Shown here: one piece after another, positions 12,003 through 22,631 of the stretch
Layout: the number at the start of each line of letters is the position of its first letter
Numbering within the stretch: the stretch's first letter is position 1
From: Cliona cf. orientalis
Lineage: Eukaryota > Porifera > Demospongiae > Clionaida > Clionaidae
Reading direction: 5' to 3'
Assembly: GCA_963930775.1 (NCBI GenBank)
Contig: OZ005689.1
Coordinates: 27,205,798 to 27,269,797 of the forward strand
DNA: 64,000 nucleotides
Position numbers and translations under genes: made by a program
Notes under the pieces: model-generated
What the model was told of the DNA's origin: nothing
The model's database searches: none
Seen by the model: the letters and a program-made list of their open reading frames with translations, nothing else

Positions 12003-12479
12003 CACTGGAGTAAACCATGACGGCCACTGTAATAATCTCTAATAAAGGCACACTCATGATGAAAAGGTACAGTTTTCCCAAAACATACAGTGGTAGCCGG
12101 ACCCGATTGGATGACCTGAATCGGTTGCGAACCTCCAGGGGCACGGAGATTATTGATCACAGTGGCAAAAACTCCACGACAGAGCGAGCCTCCCTGAGTT
12201 TCCCCAGCCATCACATTGACTGCCAGTATGCGCATATGCTCAGAGTGTGGGGCTTCCGCGCGTCATCAAGTTCCGTTTGCAAGATTGCCCAAACTTCCTG
12301 TATCGTGAAATATAAGAGGAAAGCCGACGAAGTTGTGCAGCTAAAAGGAAGATTCAGCGGTCCCATTCAGTCAATCCAGACTACCAAGCTCAGATTGGAC
12401 CTCCAGACAAGACCAGCAATTTCTGTGGCTCCTCTATGAACGAAACTTGCATAAAAGTTCCAAAAAAGCGATATCACTA
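12003..12479. other. Stretch with open frames but no recognisable gene
   Basis: Open frames exist on both strands (for example minus 12235-12010, GVFATVINNLRAPGGSQ), which could be an upstream exon of the 11.1-kb gene. Neither strand shows a known motif. Confidence 0.3.
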
Positions 12480-12718
12480 GGTGGACTCATCAGACTCTGA
12501 TTCGGATGCCAATGTATTGACCAAGAGGAAGAAAACATGCAATGCTGAGTTTGCTGGGATTGGCCAGAGAGTTCAAGTTAGATACGATGATGGAATATGG
12601 TAAAAAGGAACCCTGGTCAATTTTGATGTCTTCATTGGAAAATGGAAAATTGAATTTGAGGATAACGAAGAAGCTTTTGTAAAATTTCCGGATAAGGATG
12701 TACGGCTAACAGTATAGG
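12480..12718 (+). pseudogene. Tudor-like domain exon with an internal stop
   Basis: After an acceptor-like CACTAG, the frame has a Ser/Asp run (SSDSDSDAN), a basic stretch (KRKK), then GQRVQVRYDDGIW, a TAA, and KGTLVNFDVFIGKWKIEFED ending KFPDKDVRL. The GQRVxVRYDDGxW and KFPDKDVRL bracket is a small barrel of Tudor/agenet type that typically binds chromatin peptides. The internal TAA replaces what looks like a Tyr codon. It could be a fragment of the same gene as the exon at 13.7 kb. Confidence 0.5.
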
Positions 12719-13698
12719 TGGATATATCTAGGTGGACCATGCACTGAACATTTCATAAGCATGCATCAATCATGATCATATAACAATTATGTTATCCTAA
12801 ATTAAAATTCAGCATAATATTGATTCCCGGTATGATTATGTTAAATTGTGTATTCTTGATTATAATACTATTGTGATTATCACAATGAATTATGCCAGAT
12901 GTGTATCATAATAATAATAATGATATTAATAATAATGCCATGAATGCATCGTGCATCCAGGATAATAATCGTCAATTGGCTATATTATTATGGCATAAAT
13001 TTTTTCTCTTTCATTAGATAAACTATGGTAAAATTTTATGCCGATTGTGATGTATAGTCTCTCAAAATGTATTGGGTATACTCCTGAAATAAAATTTATT
13101 AGGGTAAGCTCCGTATCATTGTTTATCCGGCTTAAAATTTCCCCTTTTGAATAAACACAAGGATAGTATTACAAGAAGGCATTTTATGCTAGAGATGATG
13201 GCATATAAAAGTGCCTTGCTTTACAGATCGGCATAAAAGTGTCTCTTGGTGCAGCAAGAAAGGATTGGCATAAAATTTTGTCTTAGTACAGCAAGAGAAT
13301 TTCTTCTGTTTTATGCCAAACTGCATGACCATTGAAAATAGTTGAGATTAGGCTACTTCAGTGTAGTTGTCTTCCATCAGTAGCTAGATTTAGCCGTCAA
13401 GTGTAAAATATCATCGTTGAACTATACTGATCTGCTATGGACTACATTTTCTCACAAATGGCAACTGAAGGTACTATGTAGCTATTTTAAATTACATTGT
13501 AGGAGCCTACAAAGGCCTGATTATAATAAATACGTTGATTTCTGTCCATCGTGAAATTTATGATATTCATGACTTCTTGTACGCTTGTAATTAGTAATTA
13601 TAAGGGCTTGTATAATGCAAATATATGGATGTCCGCTGCTCCATAGGGCATTTCTTGCAACGTTACTCCAGCTGATGTAATTGTACCTCTCCTTCCAG
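12719..13698. other. AT-rich non-coding stretch
   Basis: No exon or transposon ends recognised. Several TAATAATAAT runs lie near 12910. Confidence 0.5.
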
Positions 13699-13941
13699 AA
13701 AAAAAATGATATGGTCAAAGTTCACAGTGAGGATGACAATACAATATGGTTGGCTCATGTTCGTGATGTTCATGTACCCACTAAGACATGTCGTGTGCAT
13801 TTTTATATTGAAGACACAAGCGGAACTAATGTATATAGGGAGGAGAGTACAAAAATCGAAACCGTTCATTGGGATTCAATCGTTGGCTTGTCCTCTGGAC
13901 GATGGCTAACTTCTAGCCAGTATTATGCAGATGATAGCTAG
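13699..13941 (+). CDS. C-terminal exon of an unnamed conserved protein
   Basis: The acceptor CTCTCCTTCCAG precedes a frame reading VKVHSEDDNTIWLAHVRDV, CRVHFYIEDTSG, ETVHWDSIVGLSSGRW and a stop at 13941. The VHxEDDxxWLAHV and VHWDSIxG pair is familiar to me as the C-terminal module of uncharacterised proteins in marine invertebrates, and it looks like a BAH- or Tudor-like beta barrel. The frame is intact. The upstream exons were not found with confidence; the Tudor-like segment at 12.5 kb is the nearest candidate. Confidence 0.5.
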   Translation, partial: KKNDMVKVHSEDDNTIWLAHVRDVHVPTKTCRVHFYIEDTSGTNVYREESTKIETVHWDSIVGLSSGRWLTSSQYYADDS

Positions 13942-14029
13942 ATAGTTTGTAATCTATTGTCTGTTGAGAGTTACTTCCATACCAATTGCCAGTGGATGTT
14001 CTCACACAATAATGATTTTCATACATTTG

Positions 14030-15250
14030 GGAATGTGATTTACAAACTTGGGATTGTGATTTAAAACCCTGGGAATAATACATGCATGCATGTAAATATA
14101 ATTATGACTCTGTTTCACAAGCTTGGGACCATGGTTAATTCCAACCTTGGTATATTTTTGTTCTGATATAGGATTTTGTCATGATTTGGGATTAAGATTT
14201 ACAAGGTTGGAACTATTACGTCAAATTCCCACATTGGTACTTTCTTTCCAACATTGGATTTCATGCTCTCGTATCAACTCTGTTTCACAGTTTGGGATTA
14301 AGATTTACAAGCTTGGGACTATGATAAATTCCCATTGGTATTTTGTTTCCAATATTGGATTTCATGCTCTCGTGTCAACTCTGTTTCACAATCTTGGGAT
14401 TAAGGTATACAAGCTTAGGACCATATAATAAGTTCCAACATTGGTATTTTGTTTCCAATATTGGAGTATGAGTTCATACTCTCGTGTCAACTCTGTTTCA
14501 TAATCTTGGGATTAACGTTTACAAGCTTGGGACCATTTGATGAGTTCCAACATCGGTATTTTGTTTACAATATTGGACTATGTGCTCTCGTACCAACTCT
14601 GTTTCACAATCTTGGGATTAAAGTTTACAAGCTTGGGACTGTGGTAAATTCCCACACTCGCATTTTGTTTCCAATATTGGATTTCATGCTCTTGTGTCAA
14701 CTCTGTTTTACAATGTTGGGATTAAGGTTTACAAGCTTGGGACCATGGTAAATTCCCACATTGGTATTTTGTCTCCAATATTGGATTTCCTGCTCTCATG
14801 TCAACTCTGTTTCACGATCTTGGGATTTAAGGTGTACAAGCTTGGGACCGTGGTAAATTCCCACATTGGTATTTTGTTTCCAATATTGGATTTCATGTTC
14901 TCGTGTCAACTCTGTTTCACAATCTTGGGATTAAGGTTTACAAGCTTGGGACTATATGTGCTCTCTCGTATCAACTCTGTTTCACAATCTTGGGATTAAA
15001 GTTTACAAGCTTGGGACTATGGTAAATTCCCACACTGATATTTTGTTTCCAATATTGGATTTCATGCTCTTGTATCAACACTGTTTCACAATCTTGGGAT
15101 TAAGGTTTACAAGCTTGGGACTGTGATAAATTCTCACATTGGTATTTTGTTTCCAATATTGGATTTCCTGCTTTTGTATTATAACTGTTTCACAATCTCG
15201 GGATCACTTATGTTCCCATATTGGTATTTTATTTCCAATATTGATGACTG
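14030..15250. repeat. Tandem repeat array, unit about 104 bp
   Basis: The phrase CAACTCTGTTTCACAATC recurs at about 14275, 14376, 14488, 14594, 14698, 14802, 14907, 14972 and 15076, with weaker copies before and after. The usual spacing is 104 bp, with one short unit of 65. Each unit also holds GGGATTAAGGTTTACAAGC and CCAATATTGGATTTC. Copies decay toward both edges. The open frames across it are a by-product of the near 3n+2 period. Confidence 0.93.
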
Positions 15251-15496
15251 CTTCATGAACTTGGGATTGTGATATTCAACTTCGGGACTACATAAATCCA
15301 ACATCAAAAAGTAATTTTCCGATATTGTATTAGGTCTTCCCATACTTATTGCTGTTGCCTTACTTTGGGAAAGCATGCTTATCCATTGTATTCATTGTGA
15401 AAAATGAAATCCTATATTGGATTTACTTCTCAATTCCAATATCGGGTATGATCATGCTTTGTGAATATGTTCATTCCGTTTTTTTTTCCTGTGGTC

Positions 15497-15830
15497 TGTC
15501 CCATCCCGCTGTATCATGGGACCACATGGGAATCCTTGGGAATGTACTAGCATGTACCATATACATGTATGTACTCTGCCTGGAGTGTCTGTCCCATCCC
15601 ACTGTACCATGGGATGGGACCACCTGGGAATCCTTAGGAATGTACTGCATACATGTACGTAGTCTGTCCAGAGTGTCTATCCCATCCCGCTGTACCATAT
15701 ATTGGACCACATGGGAATCCTTGGGAGTGTACTGACATGTACTAGAATTAATACATGTACATGCATGTATATAGAATATCTGTCCCATCCCGCTGTACCA
15801 TGGGACCACAATGGAATGTACTAACACATA
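15497..15830. repeat. Tandem repeat array, unit about 90-100 bp
   Basis: Four units each start TGTCCCATCCCGCTGTACC and continue GGGACCACATGGGAATCC (starts near 15497, 15590, 15679 and 15780). The unit is unrelated in sequence to the 104-bp array next to it. Confidence 0.88.
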
Positions 15831-16142
15831 CATATGTACATAGAAGAGATGGTCACCTTTTACAGGTGAAAATTATTCGTACAAGGGTAACTTGGCTTGG
15901 CGAAATTTTTATCCTTATACAGTTGAGTATAAACAACACTTCATGACCATGATAAATAACTTCTTCATGGTTTGTAGGTGTATTTGCACTTGATCGAATT
16001 TACTCGTAAATGCTGGTGTGTTGTTATGAAGCTTAAACACTCTGGTGGCTGGTTTCTGGGCTCTTTCCTGTCTCCATTGTTTGGCCAACTGTAGAGGGCA
16101 TGCATTGTTACACTTAGAGTATCACATCTCAAACAAATTTAC
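15831..16142. other. Non-coding stretch
   Basis: Nothing recognised. Confidence 0.4.
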
Positions 16143-16334
16143 CTAACTTTTGTGTGAACTCTTCATCTACTTTCTCAAGAGTGGAAAACTTGTAATATGA
16201 ATGTTTAGGGAAGCACCAAAGAAAGCTTATCTCTGCACTTGCTGATTGCTCTATTAGCGTGCGAGCCACGGATGGCTGACTAAATCCACCTACTGTCAGA
16301 CTTGTATTTATACCAAACTTAGCATCCCCTGATA
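16143..16334 (-). CDS. Internal exon of an unidentified protein
   Basis: On the minus strand a frame of 64 codons is bounded by an acceptor (TTTTGCCAG) and a donor (AG|GTAAAT). It reads SGDAKFGINTSL, GGFSQPSVARTLI, ISFLWCFPKHSYYKFSTLE. The GGFxQPxxAxxLI and FLWxFP segments remind me of DUF3987-like proteins, but the match is from memory and short. The neighbouring exons were not found. Confidence 0.35.
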
Positions 16335-16773
16335 CTGGCAAAATCAAATTAATAATACTTAGTTATCACTGCTTTTTTGTATTTTATTAATAGACTAGGA
16401 GCTTAAGAGCTATCGACCCATTTAACTGCACTTGAACTGATGATAATTCTGAATACATGTAGGCAGCAAACGAAGTATATTGTTTTATGTTTTATGTTTT
16501 ATGTGTTTATAGTCAAGTTCATTTGACATTGTCCAGTGAACACGGCACTTTTCCTCTCTTTAGGAACATCTCTGATCTGTGCAGTATAATAGAAAGGTAG
16601 CTAAGGTAGCTGCATGGGCTTGGTGATATTTTCATCTAGCGAAAATTTGCACAAAATATCAATGTATAGTATAGCAAAAAATTAATATTTGAGGACAAAA
16701 GTTTGCCATTGATGACAAGTGGCAAACTTGGTGAAGTAGTCACTATCATTATACTAAGATTATAATTGTCCGT

Positions 16774-19700
16774 GCATGCACACGGGTGTTTCATTGCAAT
16801 GCGCGCGCGGCCCTTTAGTTTATACCGGAAGACGGCGTTAATAATTAATTTGTACATCCTGTTTATGAACCACGCGTTCGTGCCTCATGAATATGAGGAA
16901 TGTTAATCGACCTCACCCAAGTGCAAACAGTCCAGGGTTCATGGCTACCTCGTGGAAAGGTAAAGCTAGTGTAGCTCTATCCAGCACTGAAAGAGCGATG
17001 TAATTTGAATGTTCTGGGATCGACTTACATGCAGTTCAAGTCAGCGATCAACAAACAACAAGCGGTTTCTCGTACTTACAAGATGAGTTCTACCAGCAAA
17101 GCTGGATTTTTTGAAGACACGAGGTAAGCTGTAAGAAAAAGCTAAATAGTGATAGATTGGAATGCAAAAAGACTTGTTTGGTGTCTTTTTTTTCTGATGG
17201 AGTTACGCGGTCATAAAATATGGATAAAAATGGTGCATTGAATCTTGAACTCGCGCGTGCGCTTTATAACTTTGATGTGAACATGTGGGGGTGAGAGAGC
17301 CTTTGGGGGCAAAAAAAGAGAAGGGGTAGGCATGGGGGAGGGTAGGCAGATATGAGCATCTATGAAGATATACAAAAATAAGTTGGCTTCAGGTGGAGTC
17401 CACTTTTCTTTTTTTAATAGGAGGCTTGGCAGCGACATTGGCAGGAGCTACGTGAAGCAGGTGCTCTTTCATTTTATGTTTGAGCCGTTGAAGTCGATCC
17501 GGCATCACATCAAACATCTTGCCCAACCTATTGAAGTATGTGCATGTACCATTGTTTACCTCCAGGTGCGGCTCTGAAGCTCAGAGATTGTGTCGATGTA
17601 TCGACCTAAACCAATCTTCATGTTGGTGTAGGTGTCTGGTGCTTGAAGATGGAGAAGATGCAGGTGTTCTCCGGTGCATTGGGACTAGGGATGTTGAGAA
17701 TTTGGAAGCATGATTTGAATGAGCCTCCTCCCCCCAGTTTCAACAACACTTCATCTTCTGGAATGGCACCTCCATGCCAGGTAACACGGTGTACACTATT
17801 GAGAGTAGCTCATCATAAAGGATGATTTTGTGTTGGTTATACTTACCCTCTACTATCATCGCTGCTCTGGTTTAGGAGCGATTCAATCTTCTCCCACAGA
17901 CGAGGAATGTAGGCAAGAGGGACTTCCTTGATAACTTCTCCTTCATCCTTATGATTGAAGGACATTGGAGCCCACTCTGCCTCAAGGTTGTCACCTATCA
18001 ACTCTGCTGCCTCTATCCTCATCCTCTTCTCACTGGCAATGGTAAGACCCCACTCCTTCATCCACCTATTTTTTCAGTAGTTTGGAGTTGAGCCCATCTT
18101 GGGTGAGGTATTCTTACCTCCTCATAATCCGTAACTTGCTCCAGGGGATGCTGAGGTCCGCTTTCAGTGCTACTGACTGCTTGACTGAGATGCGGAAGCC
18201 ACCCTCAGCCCGTCTGATCTCCACTATCAGCTTCCTTCTCTCTTCTTGACGGCAACCATGGAGCTCGTGTGCCAGCTGGGTGGTATCATCCCCAGCGCTA
18301 ACAGCAAAACGAACACTTGCCAGGGAATGTGACCTTTTCCGGATGGTTCGTGGGGCCGCCTTTCCTGATGGCACTTGTGCCTGACTCACCCGTACAAAGG
18401 TCATTGGCTATGATTGTATGTACATTATTATTATCCAAGCATGTGTCCATATTAAATGATTCTGTGCATACCCTCCCTCCTGTCTTCATTTGCAGAACAT
18501 CCTCCGGACTACCAGACATGGAGCGTCGAGCAAGTGATGTCTGAAGCTTCTGCTCTACTGGGGTCAAAGGTGAAGTGAGCGGTCTCCTCAGAACATCTTC
18601 TACACTACTATCGGAAGAGACTCGATGAGTGTGAGTGGTACAGCCACCCTTTGCATGGTCAGTGTGTGCATCTAACTGCACATGACTCTGGTACCTCCCA
18701 CAGATCACACACAGACTTCCCAACAGGTGCAGAATCAGTGTGGATGCTGACCTGATGCCTGTGCTGTACTCTCTGAGATGGTGGTCATAGCAGCAAGGGC
18801 AAGCCAAATCACTACTGTGCTGTATCCAACTGCACAAGCATTCCGCACACACGACAGACTGACATGACACGATCTCAACTGGAGAAGTAAGCACCCCACA
18901 GCAAATCAGACATGTCAACTCTGTGAGAGCCCCTTGTGTGCAGATATCAACTTCAGCGAGAGGAGCAAAAGGAGGTGGTGCTATCTTCCGAATATGATCA
19001 ACACAGTACCTGGGACTTATGGTCGGCGGTCAACCAGCCGTGCGTTTGAGTTTCTTCGGCCTCCCTCTTCGTTGAAGCGAGTGGTAGTGCTCACACACTT
19101 GACAGCTGTCCTCTGCATGGGTGCACCATCCTTCAAACACCACAGTCATGTGCTGATACTGCTTCACTGCACTGGATGCTTTAAGCAGGACGATCTTGCA
19201 GGAGTGGCAAAAGAACTGGGGGTGAATATCGGGGCTGTCGGACTTGATGGAGATTTGGAACACCTCCATAAGCTGCTCTTTGAAATCAGAGCACAGGTGC
19301 TTCACCTTCACTGCCTTTGTCACTACCTGCCTGCCACAGATCCGACAAAGTCTCCCTAGAGCAGCGCTATGATCCATCTAAAGCATATAGTATATTATTA
19401 TTGCAGTAATTATTTGTACTATTTTTGATGTGGATTATGTTGTAGGGAAAAAAGGACACTCTACCTTATCTTCAGCAGGATGTAGTACAGCTATCAGAGG
19501 GTTGGTTGACCACAAGGAGTAGACCGTGAAAATTCCCTTGCCACCAAGAAATGAATATTTACTAGGTGCACTCGCTCGGCTTCTTTGTGGTTGCAGCTGC
19601 ATAGGGCCCGCCAACGGCATGCGCAGTACTGTATAGTATGAATTATTACTGCGCAGACGGTGCCAGATGGTCTGCAAGGGTTGGTTCTCATGTGGAACCG

Positions 19701-19867
19701 ATTATCATAACTGTAGTGTAGTATTTACGATTTTGATTCCATAGTAAGGTATATACATAGTATATGTTGCTATGCGAAATGAACGCGTTGCTACGGCGAG
19801 CCACGCCCACCCGCGCACTACCGTATTATTCGACTAAAGGGCCGCGTTGAAACACCCGTGTGCATGC
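16774..19867. mobile_element. Putative TIR-bounded unit enclosing the RAG1-like gene
   Basis: Left end 16774-16819 reads GCATGC then ACACGGGTGTTTCA, then, after 12 extra bases, CGCGGCCCTTTAGT. The right end 19832-19867, read inverted, has GCATGC, ACACGGGTGTTTCA and CGCGGCCCTTTAGT without the 12 bases. That is two matched blocks of 14 bp plus the palindrome GCATGC, which can be read as a 6-bp duplication (element then 16780-19861) or as part of the repeats. The only gene inside is the RAG1-like gene. Two separate MITEs in opposite orientation are the alternative. Confidence 0.55.
17389..19377 (-). CDS. RAG1-like protein: N-terminal region, RING, C2H2 finger and nonamer-binding-like region; six exons
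   Basis: Exons (minus): 19377-19035, 18920-18472, 18407-18118, 18065-17847, 17795-17560 and 17527-17389, about 558 codons. Introns are 114, 64, 52, 51 and 32 nt with GT-AG ends in phase; the first removes a TGA at 19030-19032. A TAG immediately precedes the ATG. Exon 1: LCRICG, HPQFFCHSC, SCQVCEH and basic RRGRPKKLKR, matching the order in the RAG1 N-terminus. Exon 2: RING (CLICCGVLTSPVEIVSC, CxxC pairs) and C2H2 finger LCVICGRYQSHVQLDAH. The exon 2/3 junction makes GGRP, as in the RAG1 nonamer-binding domain. Exon 4: RIEAAELIGDNLEAEWAP, like the NBD end. Exon 5: IPEDEVLLKLGGGGSFK, the start of an RNase H-like core without its expected Asp. One base is missing near 17644. The C-terminus carries PIKKRKV, a nuclear localisation signal. 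Most of the catalytic core is absent. In RAG1 the RING is a ubiquitin ligase and the core cuts DNA; only the former could remain here. Confidence 0.8.
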
Positions 19868-20309
19868 GTCTGTATGAGTGGGAGGTGGTTGGAAGTGATT
19901 TGACCCGAGCTAAAATGTTTTATTTCTAGGCATTGCCGGACATGGGGCGATACAAAAGACAGCACACTGACACGGCTGGGTATGATAGTAAATCAGCATC
20001 ACAGCTTCAAACGCAAATTAATCGGGCTCACTTGAAACTATATGTACCTACAGTATTATATATTTTGCATATGAACTATAGAGGATACTGGAACAAATTC
20101 CAAGGGCATATGAGCCTGAAACCAAAGTATATGTATGACTCGAGAGGCCTAATGCATGTATGGACAATAATTACTCTCTTCTTTCTCTAAATTATACTCT
20201 ACCTATCCCAAGTAGTTATTTAGCTATAATTATGTTGCTATTGATTTTGTGCGTAGCAAATACATGCACTATGCATGACGTATACACATAATCACTGGTA
20301 GCTACATAC
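19868..20309. other. Non-coding stretch
   Basis: Only chance open frames seen. Confidence 0.4.
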
Positions 20310-20486
20310 CTCTTAGTTTTGGCTCAAAATGTTCCCAGTCAAGACTTAGTTCCCAACATTTTTCAAACCTCCGTCTTGTCTCTACTTCTGGGCTGAACAG
20401 CCGTGTTTCATGACCAGTGTATACCTTTTCAACCATGTGCGTTTTGAATCCAAAGGTGTTAATGTGTACCTTCACGCAATGATCTT
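20310..20486 (-). CDS. Candidate internal exon, function unknown
   Basis: An acceptor (GTTTCTAATAG) and a donor (GAG|GTATGT) bracket 59 uninterrupted codons including HINTFGFKTHMVEKVY, FSPEVETRRRFEKCW and LDWEHFEPKLR. The signals and the amino-acid composition look coding, but I do not recognise the family. It is on the same strand as, and upstream of, the RAG1-like gene and outside the inverted repeats. No link between them is shown. Confidence 0.4.
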
Positions 20487-20589
20487 CTATTAGAAACAGG
20501 CAGTCATAGTTTCACAATCTATCCAATACCAGCACCTATAGCTAGTTACTTAGGCCTAGTTAGAAAATTGTTTGCTAGTGTGTATCTTC

Positions 20590-20700
20590 CTAAAGAAACT
20601 CCAGATTTTTGGTCAAAGGTGACTGCATTTGTATATTGAGATATTTGGGTATTTGTAATGTATTACATATGTGGCATATCCGGGCCATCCCTACTTGATA
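20590..20700. repeat. Interspersed repeat fragment
   Basis: GAGATATTTGGGTATTTGTAA and GGCCATCCCTACTT match 38395-38460. The CCATCCCTACTT end is shared with the foldback element at 36902-37290, so these may belong to one element family. Confidence 0.6.
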
Positions 20701-21317
20701 ATTATTCAAATATTAAAGATACCCGTCACCATTGATTATATTATGTTCAACTAGGCATTCACTTGACTAAGAGAGCAAGCTGTTACTGCACCTCCACCTT
20801 ATACAACTACCTTCACCATTAATTTAAATAAAGATGAGTGCACATGCATAAGTTTGCAGTAGGTCTGCTACATGGAACAATCCAAACTCCTCCAGGCATG
20901 AATATCCATGTGGACTACTACCTCTTCTTCAGGCCATGGCACAAATGGACAGGTCAGACACGTGGTATTCAACCTTCCCTAGCTCTAGCACTGACTTCCT
21001 TTGTTGATGCTGTGCTTTACTAAAGTTGGTGTTGTGGGTGGTTTGGAGTGCAAGTACTGTGCTGCGTGAAGTGGGTGGGACCAATGACGTAACCGTTTCA
21101 AACAGGATGAAATTAGTCGATCCCAGTAGTGACGTAGTCTCATCCCAAGACCCCACCCCCCAATATTGCGAGGAAAGATCCCGGCCTAGGATGCGGTGCA
21201 CAGGATGCATCACATCATATGATTGTCATGAGGAATTTGGGGGGACATCACTTTATACTGGATCAAAACTAGAGATTTGACTGAAAGATTTTGATTCACG
21301 CCTTAGAATTGTACGTA
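20701..21317. other. Non-coding stretch
   Basis: Open frames on both strands at 20838-21280 show no recognisable motif. Confidence 0.4.
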
Positions 21318-21733
21318 CCGTATGGCGGATAATTTTTGTGGGGTGCTAATTTTTTTTATTTTCGTGATTGATTTGGCAGTCATGAAATTTGTCCACCTAC
21401 GAAAATTAATGCCTACGGTGATATGGTTATATTTACAAGTACATGATGATGGGCGTGGCCACAAACATCATGGCAGTGTGGCCAACATTTCCCACCATCA
21501 TCCAGCTGATAACATCCTCGACACAAATATTCTTTTATCTCATGCTATTTGTCCTAGTCTCTATAGGTATGGCTTAGTAACAGATCGCGAGTGAGATCGA
21601 GCACATGTATTGATTACATTATTGCTTGTGCAGTGCGATGCCCCTGGACTGGTTGCTATTACGAAATTTAAACCCACAAACATTAATTTTGAGGGCCTTT
21701 TAAGACATTCCATGAAAATTACCCACCATACGG
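21318..21733. mobile_element. TA-flanked MITE, CCGTA family, 416 bp
   Basis: Ends CCGTATGGCGGATAATTTT and, inverted, CCGTATGGTGGGTAATTTT, with TA at 21316-21317 and 21734-21735. Non-coding. Related ends occur at 40957/43879. Confidence 0.85.
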
Positions 21734-21971
21734 TACGGCTCTATTACGCAATCTAACTCAATTATGTGATGGTTTCCAGATTTCCTGAAGGCAGCGGTGA
21801 CCTGCAAATGACACCATAACTCTTGAATGGGCTAAAAGTATACAGGATATACAATCGAAATTCAGTAAGCAACGTCAAAACACCACATTTGAGACATAGA
21901 AAAGAGATATGTAGCAGGTAGCACCTTAACAGAACTCTTGTGAAAAGGTCCATCTCATTCCAGTGATAAAT

Positions 21972-22631
21972 GTGACCGGATTTGGGAAAACCCTCCGTAA
22001 GGGATCCGCGCGCGATTCGCGCAATGCGCGTTTTTAGTAGCTCAGGTCGAAATTTGTCAAAGTCCAGATTTTGTCATATACTTGTCGAACAACCCTTCTT
22101 CTGCCGTCTTCTACGGAGGCTAGTCGTGCTATACGAAGGCGAAATAAGCCTTCATTTTGACCCACCTAGTCGGCACAGCCACCGTACACGGAGCCCGTTG
22201 CTATGGGCGGTAATTAGAATTCTCTACCTAGATACAGCTAGATTCATCGAACTACTGTACGTTCGCTCACCTTTCTAGCTTCTTGGGCATCTAAGAACAA
22301 TCGTCTGTCGTTGTCAACAACGAAATTCAACTCTTGCTCAATCTTTACGTTCATTTCGAACGGCTCCGCCCAGGTCCATTTAATTGATTTCCGGGTCACG
22401 CGTAGTATGCGGAAACGCCATACGCGTGCATAGCAACGCCTTCAGACCGTAATTTCTCGATTATTGGGGGTGTGGCGCGATCGCAAACAAAGCGCTGTAT
22501 CTCTACAACGAAGTGCGCGATCGGCCTAAGACTTGAACGCGGGTTAGCTCTATGGTAGAGCTTATCAACCATGCATCAAACTCAATTTTCTGAAAAAATC
22601 TCATACGGAGGGTTTTCCCAAATCCGGTCAC
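21972..22631. mobile_element. TIR element, 660 bp, carrying a promoter-like region and first exon
   Basis: The ends GTGACCGGATTTGGG...CTCCGTA are inverted copies of about 28 bp, flanked by AAAT on both sides. On the minus strand a short ATG frame (22290-22271, MPKKLER) ends at a GTGAGC donor. The same exon and upstream region recur in opposite orientation at 45261-45755. It looks like the 5' part of a longer transposon gene kept in a non-autonomous element. Confidence 0.75.

Noticed and set aside
14123..14999. Three repetitive frames of about 100 codons
   Set aside because: Shadows of the 104-bp tandem array; the period is not a multiple of three.
16780..16790. A recombination-signal-like heptamer at the left repeat
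   Set aside because: CACACGG does not match CACAGTG well and no AT-rich nonamer at a 12- or 23-base spacing was found.
19030..19377. A separate 115-codon gene upstream of a separate RING gene
   Set aside because: Both frames are in phase and follow the domain order of RAG1; an intron removes the stop. One gene is simpler.
22534..22580. A tRNA gene
   Set aside because: A D-arm-like GCTC-TATGGTA-GAGC is present but no anticodon arm or T-arm follows; at most a tRNA-derived relic inside a TIR element.
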